NCBI RefSeq assembly: GCF_029392075.1
Contig: NZ_CP113929.1
Coordinates: forward strand, 620,001 to 684,000
Direction of reading: 5' to 3'
Length of the DNA: 64,000 nucleotides
From: Bifidobacterium sp. ESL0704
GTDB taxonomy: Bacteria; Actinomycetota; Actinomycetes; Actinomycetales; Bifidobacteriaceae
This document shows positions 8,715 to 18,000 of the stretch, in pieces (the stretch's first letter is position 1; the number at the start of each line of letters is the position of its first letter). The notes under the pieces were generated by a model that was not told where the DNA came from, did no database searches, and saw nothing but the letters and a program-made list of their open reading frames with translations. The translations under genes were made by a program, and so were the position numbers.

Positions 8715-11700
8715 ATGGGACAGAGAAAACCGACTCGTCTCATGGCATTGGCTGTGGGGACAGCGATGCTCATGAGCATGGTAGGAGGTGTGGGCTCCGC
8801 GAATGCCGCCGAGGTGACGAATGCGGGAACGCCTACGCTGAGCCAGCGGAGTCTGAAGTCAAAGCTCAAAGGCAAAAAGTTCGGCGTCGATCCCAGGATT
8901 ACCGGGATGTCGGGCAAAGTCGATGCGTTCGTGATGGTTGACGGCACTGCCGGCGTGGAGAAGAAGGCCGAGGTCCTTCAGCAGCTGAATATGCAGCGTA
9001 GCGGTTCTCCCGAATCAAGGCAGGCGGAAGCGAACAGGGAAGGCAAAAGCGCTGCCAGGCAGGCTGAGCACACCTCCAACAATGTGTTTGAGAACCTGAA
9101 AGCCCTTGACCCGACCGCCCAGAAGACATACACCACGTCGTATTCCACGACAGGTGTCGTGGTCCATGCGGATGCCGCTGCGTTGCGCAAGCTGGCCGAG
9201 CACTGCAAGGATGTGGTCGGCATCGTGCCGATGAACAAGATGACTCCATCCGATGATGCCGCCATCGCCAATGATGCGAGCAAGCCGCAGACCAAGGCTC
9301 CGGCGAACGGGGAGAACGCTGCCGACAATCCTGCGGATAAGCCCTCGTCCGATACCGAGCAAGGTGCCCAGTCCGCTAAGCCGTCCCAGGAATCCAAGGA
9401 TTCCGACGCGGCAAAGAACGCTGATGCCGCCAAGAGCAAGGCCGACGCCCAGAGCAAGACGCAGAACGACGCTTCCGGTCAACAATCCGAAAAGTCCGGT
9501 TCGTCCGAACCGACTGGCGAGGTGCCTTACAACAAGCATAATGATCAATTCATCAATGCGGTGAACACCTGGAATCAGACGGGTCAGACCGGCAAGAACG
9601 TCAATGTCGCGGTGGTCGACACCGGTCTTGACTACACGCACGCCGATTTTGGCGGTGCGGGCACGACCGCGGCCTATCAGACCGCGCTGGCCTCGACCAA
9701 GAACCCGTTGACCGACCCCACGCTCAAGAACCTGCTCGACAACAGCAAGTTCAAGGGCGGTTATGATTTCGCCGGTCCCACGTATGGTTCGGAAGACGCG
9801 AACGGCGATATGATCTCGACCCCGCAGCCTGACGACAACCCGATCGACGGCGAGGGCGGCCACCATGGCACCCACGTGGCCGGCACGTTGGCGGGCTATG
9901 GCATTAACGCCGATGGATCCAAGTTCTCCGGCGACTATAAGCAGCTCAACAATGCCGATGTGCAGGGCATGAAGATCGGCCCCGGCTCCGCTCCCGAGGC
10001 GAGTCTGTATGCGCTGAAGGTCTTCGGAGACCAGGGCGGCAGCACCGATCTGGTGCTGCAGGCTCTCGATTGGGTCGCCAAGCACAATCTCAACTGCGCT
10101 CCCGCCGACAAGATCAGCATCGTCTCCATGTCCCTCGGTGATTCGTTCTCGCAGGGCGACGCTCCCGATGCGCTCGCTGTCAACAATCTGTATCGCGATG
10201 GTGTCGTTTCGGTCATCGCTGCCGGCAATGACGGTGACATCACCGACGTCATGGGTTCTCCGAGCTCGGCTCGAAGCGCTTTGACGGTTGGTGCCACTGA
10301 GACCGGCATGATCGTGCAGGACAAGATTGATGTCACTGCCGGTCCCGCTGACCTCGTCGGCAAGTCTCTCGCCGGACAGTATTCTTCCAGCTACACCGGT
10401 AACTTCAGTGTGGAGGCCCCTGTGGTCGCCATCAAGGGATCGGATGAGGAGCCCAACGGTGATGGATGCAATGCGTATTCGGCGGCTGACGCGGCTGCGG
10501 TGAACGGCAAGATCGCCTATGTCCACTGGGATGACAGCAATGTCTCCTGCGGCTCCAGGGCGAGGTTCGACAAGGCCAAGGCCGCCGGTGCGGTCGGCAT
10601 CATCTTCGATTCGCAGAATAATGTTCCCGCTGCCGGCATAGCCGGTAACGCGAGCATCCCCGGTTTCCAGATCATCAAGAAGGACTCTGACGATATCCAG
10701 CTTGACCAGAAGATCGAGGCCGGCGGTGTGAGTGTAAAGCTGGACTCCACGTTCAAGCTTGCACATGAAGCGGATTACTCCAACGACATATCCGACACCA
10801 TCGCTGACTTCAGCTCTCGTGGCATCCACGGCTCGTATGACGGCACGTTCAAGCCGGATGTCTCCGCTCCTGGCGTGGGCATCGGATCGGCTTCCGCAGG
10901 TACCGGCAACGGCGAAGAGGTTATGCAAGGCACCTCAATGGCGACCCCTCTCGTGGCAGGCGTTACGGCTCTGGTCCGTGGGGCTCATCCCGATTGGAAC
11001 GCCACCCAGGTCAAAGAGCAGATGATCAACACCTCCGTTCACGACATCAAGACCGATCATTCGGCGAACGCCAAGACGTATGGCCCGTTGCGCGTCGGCG
11101 CCGGTCGTGTGGACGCCCTGGCCGCGGTGAACAACCCGGTGCAGCTCTCCTCCGAAGACACCGATCTGGTCAGCGCCGGCTTCGGCATCGTTCAGGTGCC
11201 GAAGAACGGTTACAACGCCAAGAAGACCATTACGGTGAGCAACACGTCGAACACGGACCGCAGCTATACGGTCGCCTACAAGCCTCGTACCGAGACACCC
11301 GGTGTCAACTATGCCGTCAGCGCCAGTTCCATCACGGTGCCGGCGAATGGCACGGCGAAGTTCGACGTCACGCTCAATATTCCGGACCAGTCCGCTTTGC
11401 GCCATACGTTGGACGAGACGCAGCCGGACAACGTCAATCAGATTCCGAGCTCTACGGTCACCGATGCCACCGGCGTGGTGGAGTTGACGCCGAGCGATAA
11501 CGCCGAGAACGCCTCGCCTCTGCGCCTGGCCGTCGCTTCGGCTCCGAAGCCGGTCGCACAGACCGACGCTTCCTATGACGTCACCAGCACCGGGCACCAG
11601 TATCTTGAGGTCTCGGGGCATGGTTTCGATCAAGGCAGCAACGCCAATCAGTACATCTCCAACTTCACTCCGCTGGTGCTCTCTGCCACGGATCCGGTCG

Positions 11701-13082
11701 ACGCCAGTGGCATCTATGATCCTCAGCGCCATGATTTGCCGGTACGTGACATCCAGGGCTTCGATATTCGTGCCATCGGTTATTCGACCACGGCGCCTCA
11801 GATGAGCCGTCCTGATGATGGCCTGCTCTCCTTCGGTATCGTGACCGACAAATCATGGAGCCGTCTGACGGCAAGGTTCGGTTTCACCATCGATTTGGAC
11901 ACTGATGGCGATGGCAGCACCGATGTCGAGCTGATCACCACGAACGCGTTGGCCGATGGCACGATTGACAACGCCTTGTTTGAGGTGTTGAACGTGAAGG
12001 ACCCCAACAACGTCAGCGTGATTGACGCCTATACGGTGCCCAGCACCTATGTCAGCGATTCCAATCGTATCGTGATGCAGGTGCCGCTCGATGAGCTTGG
12101 CGTGAGCCAGGACACCAAGAGCGCGCCGATGAACTATAAGGTCGAGACCTGGTATCTCGGCCCGGATAACATCATCGACACGGCTGGCGGCGATGCGTCG
12201 ACCAAGTTTGATGCGGTGAAGCCCTCGATGTGGTTCGGCACCCACAACTCCGGCGCCATCTCCTTCGGCGGCGACAGCGTGTTCTCCGATGAGGACGGGA
12301 CCTCCGTTCCCGTGCACGTCAATGCGCAGGCGAAGACCAAGGCCGCTGGCAAGAGCACGCTTCCTCCAGCCCTGATCATCCACGACTACGGCGAGGTTCC
12401 GGACACCGCGGACCAGAAGCTCACGATCGACTATGCCTCGATCGCCGACAAGTCAAAGCTGCAGGGTGCGGTGAACGACGCTGCGAAGTTCAAGCAGGAG
12501 GATTACACCGCCGCTTCGTGGCTCGCTTTCCAGCAGGCGCTCGCTTCGGCGAATACCGTGTTGGCGGATACCGATGCGCTGCAGGGTGATGTGGATGCCG
12601 CTGCCGATGCGTTGACCAAGGCTGAGAAGGACCTGGTCAAGCAGGTAGCCGGACAGTCCGACCGTGATGCTCTGCAGGCTGCGGTGGATGCCGCTTCGAA
12701 GCTCAAGGAATCCGACTACACGGTGGGATCCTGGAAGCCGTTTGCGGCAGCATTGGCCAAGGCGAAGGGATTGCTGGCCGATCCCAATGCCGCCAAGAGC
12801 GATATCGTGGCTGCCACCGTCGCTCTCAATCAGGCTCGTCAGGCACTCAAGAAACTGGAGAGCGGCCATGCTCACGGTGTCGGCCCGGCGGCCCCGTCAA
12901 TCGGTTCGCCCGCTTCCGGCCTTGCCTCAGGCGCTGCGTTGCCGTCCGGTTCCTCTCGGAGGTCTCACGCTCTGGCCGTAACCGGTTCCTCGGTGGTCTT
13001 CGAGGTGCTGGCATCGTTGACGCTGCTTGCCGGCGGCGTCGCGGTTTCGCTCGGAAAGCGTCGTCGTGCGATGCGGCTTTGA
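8715..13082 (+). CDS. cell-wall-anchored subtilisin-family (S8) serine protease
   Basis: A 1455-residue secreted peptidase of the lactocepin-like S8 type. Visible in order: a signal peptide (about 1-31, ending SANA), a low-complexity Ala/Lys/Ser-rich propeptide region to about 270, then the catalytic domain with D302 (VVDTGLDYTH), H384 (HGTHVAG) and S741 (GTSMATP). A PA domain is inserted before the catalytic serine (about 560-680). Beta-sandwich regions follow, then two FIVAR repeats (about 1240-1385) and a sorting signal LAVTG at 1420-1424 with a hydrophobic helix and RRR tail. The triad is complete, so it is probably active. It likely degrades extracellular or host proteins; the substrate is not evident. 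A GAAGGAG site fixes the start. Confidence 0.92.
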   Translation: MGQRKPTRLMALAVGTAMLMSMVGGVGSANAAEVTNAGTPTLSQRSLKSKLKGKKFGVDPRITGMSGKVDAFVMVDGTAGVEKKAEVLQQLNMQRSGSPESRQAEANREGKSAARQAEHTSNNVFENLKALDPTAQKTYTTSYSTTGVVVHADAAALRKLAEHCKDVVGIVPMNKMTPSDDAAIANDASKPQTKAPANGENAADNPADKPSSDTEQGAQSAKPSQESKDSDAAKNADAAKSKADAQSKTQNDASGQQSEKSGSSEPTGEVPYNKHNDQFINAVNTWNQTGQTGKNVNVAVVDTGLDYTHADFGGAGTTAAYQTALASTKNPLTDPTLKNLLDNSKFKGGYDFAGPTYGSEDANGDMISTPQPDDNPIDGEGGHHGTHVAGTLAGYGINADGSKFSGDYKQLNNADVQGMKIGPGSAPEASLYALKVFGDQGGSTDLVLQALDWVAKHNLNCAPADKISIVSMSLGDSFSQGDAPDALAVNNLYRDGVVSVIAAGNDGDITDVMGSPSSARSALTVGATETGMIVQDKIDVTAGPADLVGKSLAGQYSSSYTGNFSVEAPVVAIKGSDEEPNGDGCNAYSAADAAAVNGKIAYVHWDDSNVSCGSRARFDKAKAAGAVGIIFDSQNNVPAAGIAGNASIPGFQIIKKDSDDIQLDQKIEAGGVSVKLDSTFKLAHEADYSNDISDTIADFSSRGIHGSYDGTFKPDVSAPGVGIGSASAGTGNGEEVMQGTSMATPLVAGVTALVRGAHPDWNATQVKEQMINTSVHDIKTDHSANAKTYGPLRVGAGRVDALAAVNNPVQLSSEDTDLVSAGFGIVQVPKNGYNAKKTITVSNTSNTDRSYTVAYKPRTETPGVNYAVSASSITVPANGTAKFDVTLNIPDQSALRHTLDETQPDNVNQIPSSTVTDATGVVELTPSDNAENASPLRLAVASAPKPVAQTDASYDVTSTGHQYLEVSGHGFDQGSNANQYISNFTPLVLSATDPVDASGIYDPQRHDLPVRDIQGFDIRAIGYSTTAPQMSRPDDGLLSFGIVTDKSWSRLTARFGFTIDLDTDGDGSTDVELITTNALADGTIDNALFEVLNVKDPNNVSVIDAYTVPSTYVSDSNRIVMQVPLDELGVSQDTKSAPMNYKVETWYLGPDNIIDTAGGDASTKFDAVKPSMWFGTHNSGAISFGGDSVFSDEDGTSVPVHVNAQAKTKAAGKSTLPPALIIHDYGEVPDTADQKLTIDYASIADKSKLQGAVNDAAKFKQEDYTAASWLAFQQALASANTVLADTDALQGDVDAAADALTKAEKDLVKQVAGQSDRDALQAAVDAASKLKESDYTVGSWKPFAAALAKAKGLLADPNAAKSDIVAATVALNQARQALKKLESGHAHGVGPAAPSIGSPASGLASGAALPSGSSRRSHALAVTGSSVVFEVLASLTLLAGGVAVSLGKRRRAMRL

Positions 13083-13127
13083 GGGTTTGCTATCAAGTCG
13101 CAGCGGATACTACGCTGACTGAATGAA

Positions 13128-13179
13128 ATAAGCGATCGCGCCCGCCCCTGAAATTCATGGGGCGGGCGCGATCGCTTAT
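13128..13179. terminator. convergent bidirectional terminator protease / glf
   Basis: Perfect 21-bp arms, 13128-13148 with 13159-13179, and a 10-base loop. It lies between the protease stop codon and the end of the opposing glf gene. The stem is GC-rich with an AT-rich base, so it can act in both directions. Confidence 0.88.
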
Positions 13180-13249
13180 ATGTGCTTATATGTGCTTTCC
13201 TGACATGGTGGCTGTCGGACTCGTCTCAGCGGGCGGGCGGTCCCTGCTT

Positions 13250-14428
13250 TTAGGCGAGCAGCGGGGTGACCTGCTTGTCGTAGGCGATGAGCGCTGAATT
13301 GATGACCTGGTGCATGTCGTAGTAGGCGTAGGTGCCAAGACGCCCGCCGAAGATGACCTGCGGTTCCTTGGCCGCCAAGTCCTTGTAGCGCTGGTAGAGC
13401 TTCTGATCGTCGGCGGTGTTGATGGGGTAGTAGGGTTCGTCATCGCGTCCGGCGGCGCGGCTGTATTCCTCCCAGACCACGGTCTTGTTAGGGTTCTGGG
13501 AGTCCTTGCGTTCCGGGTTGAAGTTCTTGAACTCGATGGCGCGGGTGTAGGGCACGTCGGCGTCCACGAAGTTCATCACCGGGCAGCCGAAGTGGTCGCC
13601 CTCGTCGTAGCGCTGTTCTTTGAAGTCGACGGTGCGCCACTTGAGGTCGCCGAGCGCATAGTCGAAGTATTTGTCGACTGGGCCGGTGTAGACGATGGGC
13701 ACGCTTCCGACCAGCGCCTTCTTGTTGAATGGCTGGTTTTCATCGAAGAAGTCGACTCCGAGCGTCACGTGGATTTTCGGGTCGTCGATCATGCGCTGCA
13801 TCCAAGCGGTATAGCCGTCGGTGGGTAGCCCTTCCCAGGTGTCTTTGAAATAGTGGTTGTCGTAATTGAAACGCACGGGCAGACGCTTGATGATGCTCGC
13901 CGGCAGATCCTCCGGCGCGGTCTGCCACTGCTTGCTGGTGTAGTTCTTGATGAACGCCTCGTAGAGCGGGCGGCCGATAAGCTGGATGCCCTTGTCGTTG
14001 AGATTCTCCGGGTCGGTACCGGCCAGCTCGCCCGCCTGCTTCTCGATGATCGCCTTGGCCTCACCCGGCGTGTAATGCGCATGGAAGAACTGGTTGATCG
14101 TCCCCAGGTTGATCGGCATGGGGTAGACCTCGCCGTCGTGCGTGGCGTAGACGCGGTGCTGATAGTCGGTGAAGGTCGTGAAGCGGTTGACGTAGTCCCA
14201 CACGCGTTTGTTGGAGGTGTGGAAGAGGTGCGCGCCGTACTGGTGGATTTCGGCGCCGGTCTCCTTGTCCATATAGGAGTAGGCGTTGCCGCCGATATGT
14301 GGCCGGATGTCGATGATTTCGACGCTGTGGCCGTGCTCGGCCGCCTGCTGCGCCACGGTCAGTCCGAACAGCCCTGCCCCCACGACCACCAGATCGGGTA
14401 GTTGCGTATTGTTCTCGTTGCTGGCCAT
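13250..14428 (-). CDS. glf: UDP-galactopyranose mutase
   Basis: A flavoenzyme that interconverts UDP-galactopyranose and UDP-galactofuranose, giving the galactofuranose donor for cell-surface polysaccharide. The 392-residue protein begins with the FAD-binding motif VVVGAGLFG and carries the family signatures HxYGxHxFHT (HQYGAHLFHT) and the RRVTDF-type region near TVDFKEQRYDEGD. The frame is open to 14641, but the ATG at 14428 follows AAAGGACAC and gives the normal length. It stands alone, converging on the protease gene; no glycosyltransferase genes are adjacent. Confidence 0.93.
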   Translation of the reverse strand: MASNENNTQLPDLVVVGAGLFGLTVAQQAAEHGHSVEIIDIRPHIGGNAYSYMDKETGAEIHQYGAHLFHTSNKRVWDYVNRFTTFTDYQHRVYATHDGEVYPMPINLGTINQFFHAHYTPGEAKAIIEKQAGELAGTDPENLNDKGIQLIGRPLYEAFIKNYTSKQWQTAPEDLPASIIKRLPVRFNYDNHYFKDTWEGLPTDGYTAWMQRMIDDPKIHVTLGVDFFDENQPFNKKALVGSVPIVYTGPVDKYFDYALGDLKWRTVDFKEQRYDEGDHFGCPVMNFVDADVPYTRAIEFKNFNPERKDSQNPNKTVVWEEYSRAAGRDDEPYYPINTADDQKLYQRYKDLAAKEPQVIFGGRLGTYAYYDMHQVINSALIAYDKQVTPLLA

Positions 14429-14619
14429 TCCGTGTCCTTTCAGCCTCTGCGGTCCATCGGCAAGGCGGTTCGTTGATTCATGCTGCGGCACTGTTGTGGC
14501 GCATATCGTCTCCATAGTACAAGCCGGTGGGTCCCCAGAACGGTGACTGTTTGGTGAGAACCGGCGGTTGATGCTTTCCATGCGGTTCGGCTGTTGGTCG
14601 GCAAGGCGACCAGGCATCA
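14429..14619. other. intergenic region upstream of glf
   Basis: The glf ribosome binding site (AAAGGA on the minus strand) lies next to 14428. No gene is supported here; the long open frame on the minus strand has no ribosome binding site and runs through repeats. Confidence 0.5.
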
Positions 14620-14823
14620 CTAAACGTACGTGTTTTGGCAATATTCTCAGACTGATGACAGTTGAAGGCGCTAAATGTACCTGTTTCTGGAATATTCTTG
14701 GAATAATGACAGGTAGAGGACGCTAATGGGTTTGTTTGTGCAATATTCTCAAGCTGGTGACAGTTGGCGCCGCTAGATGGACGTGTTTTGGCAATATTCG
14801 CAGCATCGTGACAGTTGGAGGGC
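14620..14823. repeat. 51-bp degenerate tandem repeat array (four copies)
   Basis: Four units of 51, 52, 50 and 51 bases start at 14620, 14671, 14723 and 14773. Each contains an AATATT core and a TGACAG block about 13-14 bases later. On the minus strand the array reads without stop as a 17-residue periodic peptide (NCHQSENIAKTR-like). With no initiation signal I treat that as a by-product of the 51-bp period. The array lies between glf and the SRP RNA gene. Confidence 0.8.
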
Positions 14824-14836
14824 CGGCCTGTTGCGC

Positions 14837-14873
14837 CCAAGTGGGCCAAGAGGTTTCCAAGTGGGCCAAGAGG
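14837..14873. repeat. 17-bp direct repeat upstream of the SRP RNA promoter
   Basis: CCAAGTGGGCCAAGAGG occurs at 14837-14853 and again at 14857-14873, exactly 20 bp apart (about two helical turns). The second copy ends 40 bases before the -10 element of ffs. It could be an activator site pair or a local duplication. Confidence 0.7.
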
Positions 14874-14912
14874 CTTCTTGAACAGGTGCGCGGTGTCGGT
14901 CCCGGCATGGGG

Positions 14913-14918
14913 TATACT
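14913..14918 (+). promoter_or_regulatory. -10 element of the SRP RNA gene
   Basis: TATACT at 14913-14918 lies seven bases before the first base of the SRP RNA stem. No good -35 hexamer is visible at the usual distance. Confidence 0.6.
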
Positions 14919-14923
14919 GGTTA

Positions 14924-15011
14924 AGCCTTCACGTGGCGTTATGTCACCCAATCCCCCCAGGGCAGGAATGCAGCAAGGGTAAGTGGCCTCTGTCGGGTGC
15001 GTGAAGGTTTT
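14924..15011 (+). ncRNA. ffs: signal recognition particle RNA, small bacterial type
   Basis: The RNA partner of Ffh for co-translational membrane targeting. The outer stem pairs CCTTCAC near 14926 with GTGAAGG near 15001. The apical part carries the conserved Ffh-binding loop region CAGGGCAGGAATGCAGCAAG, with the asymmetric loop and GGAA-type tetraloop context of 4.5S RNA. A TATACT box lies just upstream and a TTTTCTT stretch just downstream. The ends are estimated from the stem and are good to a few bases. Confidence 0.88.
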
Positions 15012-15052
15012 CTTATACCCGCGCGACCATACCGGCCTTTAGACTTTGAACC

Positions 15053-18000
15053 ATGGTTATGAGCGGGAACGATACGTTGGATTTCAGTGGTTACGTCGCA
15101 ATGGATGCGGCGAAAACGATGCTGGATGATGCCTCCGAAACCCATGCCCGCACGCTTCTGGTGGCGGGCGCGCCGTGCTCGGGGAAAACCGGGTTCGCGC
15201 TGGCGGCAACGCTGGAAGGTATCTTGCGATTCGGTGACGGCAAGGTTTCCATGGCCGTTTCAGGCAGACAGGCGGCCGACAGGCTTTCCGACCGAATCAT
15301 TCGTACCGTCAGCTCCACTTCCACCGCCCGGCCAGTGACCACGCTATCGGCCATCGCTTTCCGTCTGCTTTCGGCATGGAGGGAGGGCGGCCGTCAACCC
15401 CTGCCGAAACTCTTGAACGGGGCGGAGCAGGATGCCTTGTTGCGCCAAGTGGTTGCGGTGCATGTCGGCCATGCCAGAAGCGGGGAGTTGTGCGACACCT
15501 GCGAACTCATGCGCCAGTATTTCGCTGCGGATGACTGGGTCGATACCGTCTATGGCGAACGTGCGGGCGAGAGCGCCGATCGGCTGCATGGGGCTGGCTC
15601 TGGCAGGCAAGGCGCGAAGGCGGGTGGTGCGCAGGGGCTGCCTCGCTCGGTTTCGCAAGGTGCCGGTTCCAGCGATGTCCTGTTCGCGCGCGGGGTCAAC
15701 GATGCGTTTGTCATGCAATTGCGTGATATGCTGGCCCGCATGGACGAGCTGGGCCTGGGGGCCTCGCGTGAGGACGAGGTCCTCCGCTCGCTGACGGACT
15801 TACAGGATGTCGAGGGCGAATACCGCCTGCGCGATGAGCGGCTTGGCGTCCAGTGGCGGTTGGCGTTCGCCTTGCGTCGTGAATACGTGCAGGCGGTGGT
15901 CGACGGCTATCCGGGCCAGTTCCGGCTTGATTCCTCCCGGCTGTTGGTTGAAGGTGCGCAGGCGGCCGCACAGGTCCCTGATGCCGTGCTGCCGGAATTT
16001 GTGGTAATTGACGACTTTCAGGATCTGACGCTGGCCGGGCTGTCGTTCCTGGAGGCGTTGGCACGACGTGGCGTGAGGCTGCTGTTGGTGGGCAATCCCG
16101 ACGAAGCCGTACAGACCTTCCGTGGTTCCTACCCTGAGTATCTGTTCATGCGTGCGCAGCAGCCCCTGCTTTCGGCCGAATTGCTGACCTTGCCTGTGCG
16201 AAGGATCTGTCAGACCACGAGCGTTCCGGAAGGTTCTTGCGAATCGCAGGACGGGGGAAGCGGCGATGGTCCGCTGGATTCGACGGATGACAACGGCATC
16301 GCGGCAGCCGGCGTCTCCGGGGTCGTGGGGCACCGCAATGATGGCGAACCGGCTTTGCGCGATGATGCTGCCGCTTCGTCGTCATATCTTGATCTGCTTG
16401 CCTCGCGCGTTTCGCTTTCCATCGCCGCAAACGAGGATACTTCCGTTGCATTGCCCGACCGGCCGGGGAAATTGCCGCGTGTCTCGGCAAGTCTGCCCAT
16501 CGAGACCTTGGAGGCGAACGATTCGAGGCCGGAGGACGGCAGCGTAGAGACCCTGCTGTACCGCAACCCGCGTGAGGAGCTGGACGACGTCGTCTGGCGC
16601 ATCAAGGAAGCCCATCTTTCTTCCGGTTGTCAGTGGAACGATTTCGCGGTGATCGCCCACGACAACGATACGGTACGCGCGTTCGGCGAGCGGCTGCGAG
16701 GCGACGGGGTGCCGGTGCGTTATTCGGCGGTCACCAGGCCGCTGAAGGACGATCCGAGCGTGCAGGGCTTGTTCGCGTTGCTGGAATTGGCGAGGTTGCG
16801 CCACGACGGCATTGACGCTTCCGGCATGTCGTTGACGCAAACGGCGAGATATGTGCGCAGTCGCGTGCAGACGTTGTTGGAAAGCCCGTTGGTCTCTCTC
16901 CGTTCGTCTTCGGCGGCTTACACCTCGTCCCTTCCCGCGCGTCTGTCTCCGGTGGAATCGGTGATGAAGGCCGTCGCCTCGTTGGCACAGGTGGTCGGCG
17001 TGGAGGCGAACGGGGACAACGGTTCGTCGGATGGCGAGGAAATCGGGCAGTCTGTGGACGTCACCGCGCAACTGCCACATCTGCAAGCCGCTTGGAAGAC
17101 GTTGCGAGATCGGCTGGTCGTGCAACGCAAGGAAGGCGATATCGAGGTCGATGACAGTCTTCTTGAAGGTGAAACCCGACAGGACGAGGCCGACATGCCT
17201 TTCGGCTTGGACGCGATGTATATCATGTTGGCATTCGATGAGCCAGAAAAGGACTCCGGAAAGAATGCCGTTGCCGACGAGCAGGAGGGCGACGACGCAA
17301 TGGCGCACGCCGAAGCCGATGACACCGGCGATGCCTCAGCGGTTTTGGATTTGATCGGCAAGGTGGGCGGTGACCTCTATTCCCGTGCCTTCGCCCACGT
17401 CTGGGATTTGGTGGCTGCCGTCGAGCAGGGGTTGCGGGCCTTGCCCAGCAGTGAGCCCCAGTATGCGCTCGGGCTGGCTTGGGAGGCTTGCCACGTGGCC
17501 GAAGCTTGGCAGTGTCAGGCGCTCGCGAACAACGCCGATGGCCGCGCCGCCAACGACCGGCTCGACGTGATGATGCGGCTTTTCGCCTACGCGTCCGGAA
17601 CGGGAGCGGAGCAAAGCGTCGGAGATTTCATTTCCAGCGTCCGTTCGATGCGCATTGAGGCTGATTCGTTGGCCAAGGTCGCGCCCGTCGACCAGGCGGT
17701 CACGCTCACCACGCCGGCCGGTGCGGCAGGTAGTCATTGGCGCTTCGTGTTCATCGCGGCAATCCAGCAGGATGTCTGGCCGAACCTTGCCGCGCGCAAC
17801 ACCATGTTCGGCGGCGAGAATCTTGCCGACATCGTCTTGCACGGCGGTATGCGAGACGAGCATGAGCCGGGCAGGGCAGGGGGCGATCCCGAACTCGCCC
17901 AGGTGCTTTCGGCCGAGCAGAAAAGCTTCCTGGTGGCGCTGACGAGGGCGGGCGAACGGGTGACGTTGAGCGCGGTGCTGAGCGACGATACCGTGCCTTC

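Noticed and set aside
14429..14951. Long minus-strand open frame through the 51-bp repeats, also extending glf upstream to 14641
   Set aside because: No ribosome binding site, crosses the SRP RNA gene region, and is explained by a repeat period divisible by three.
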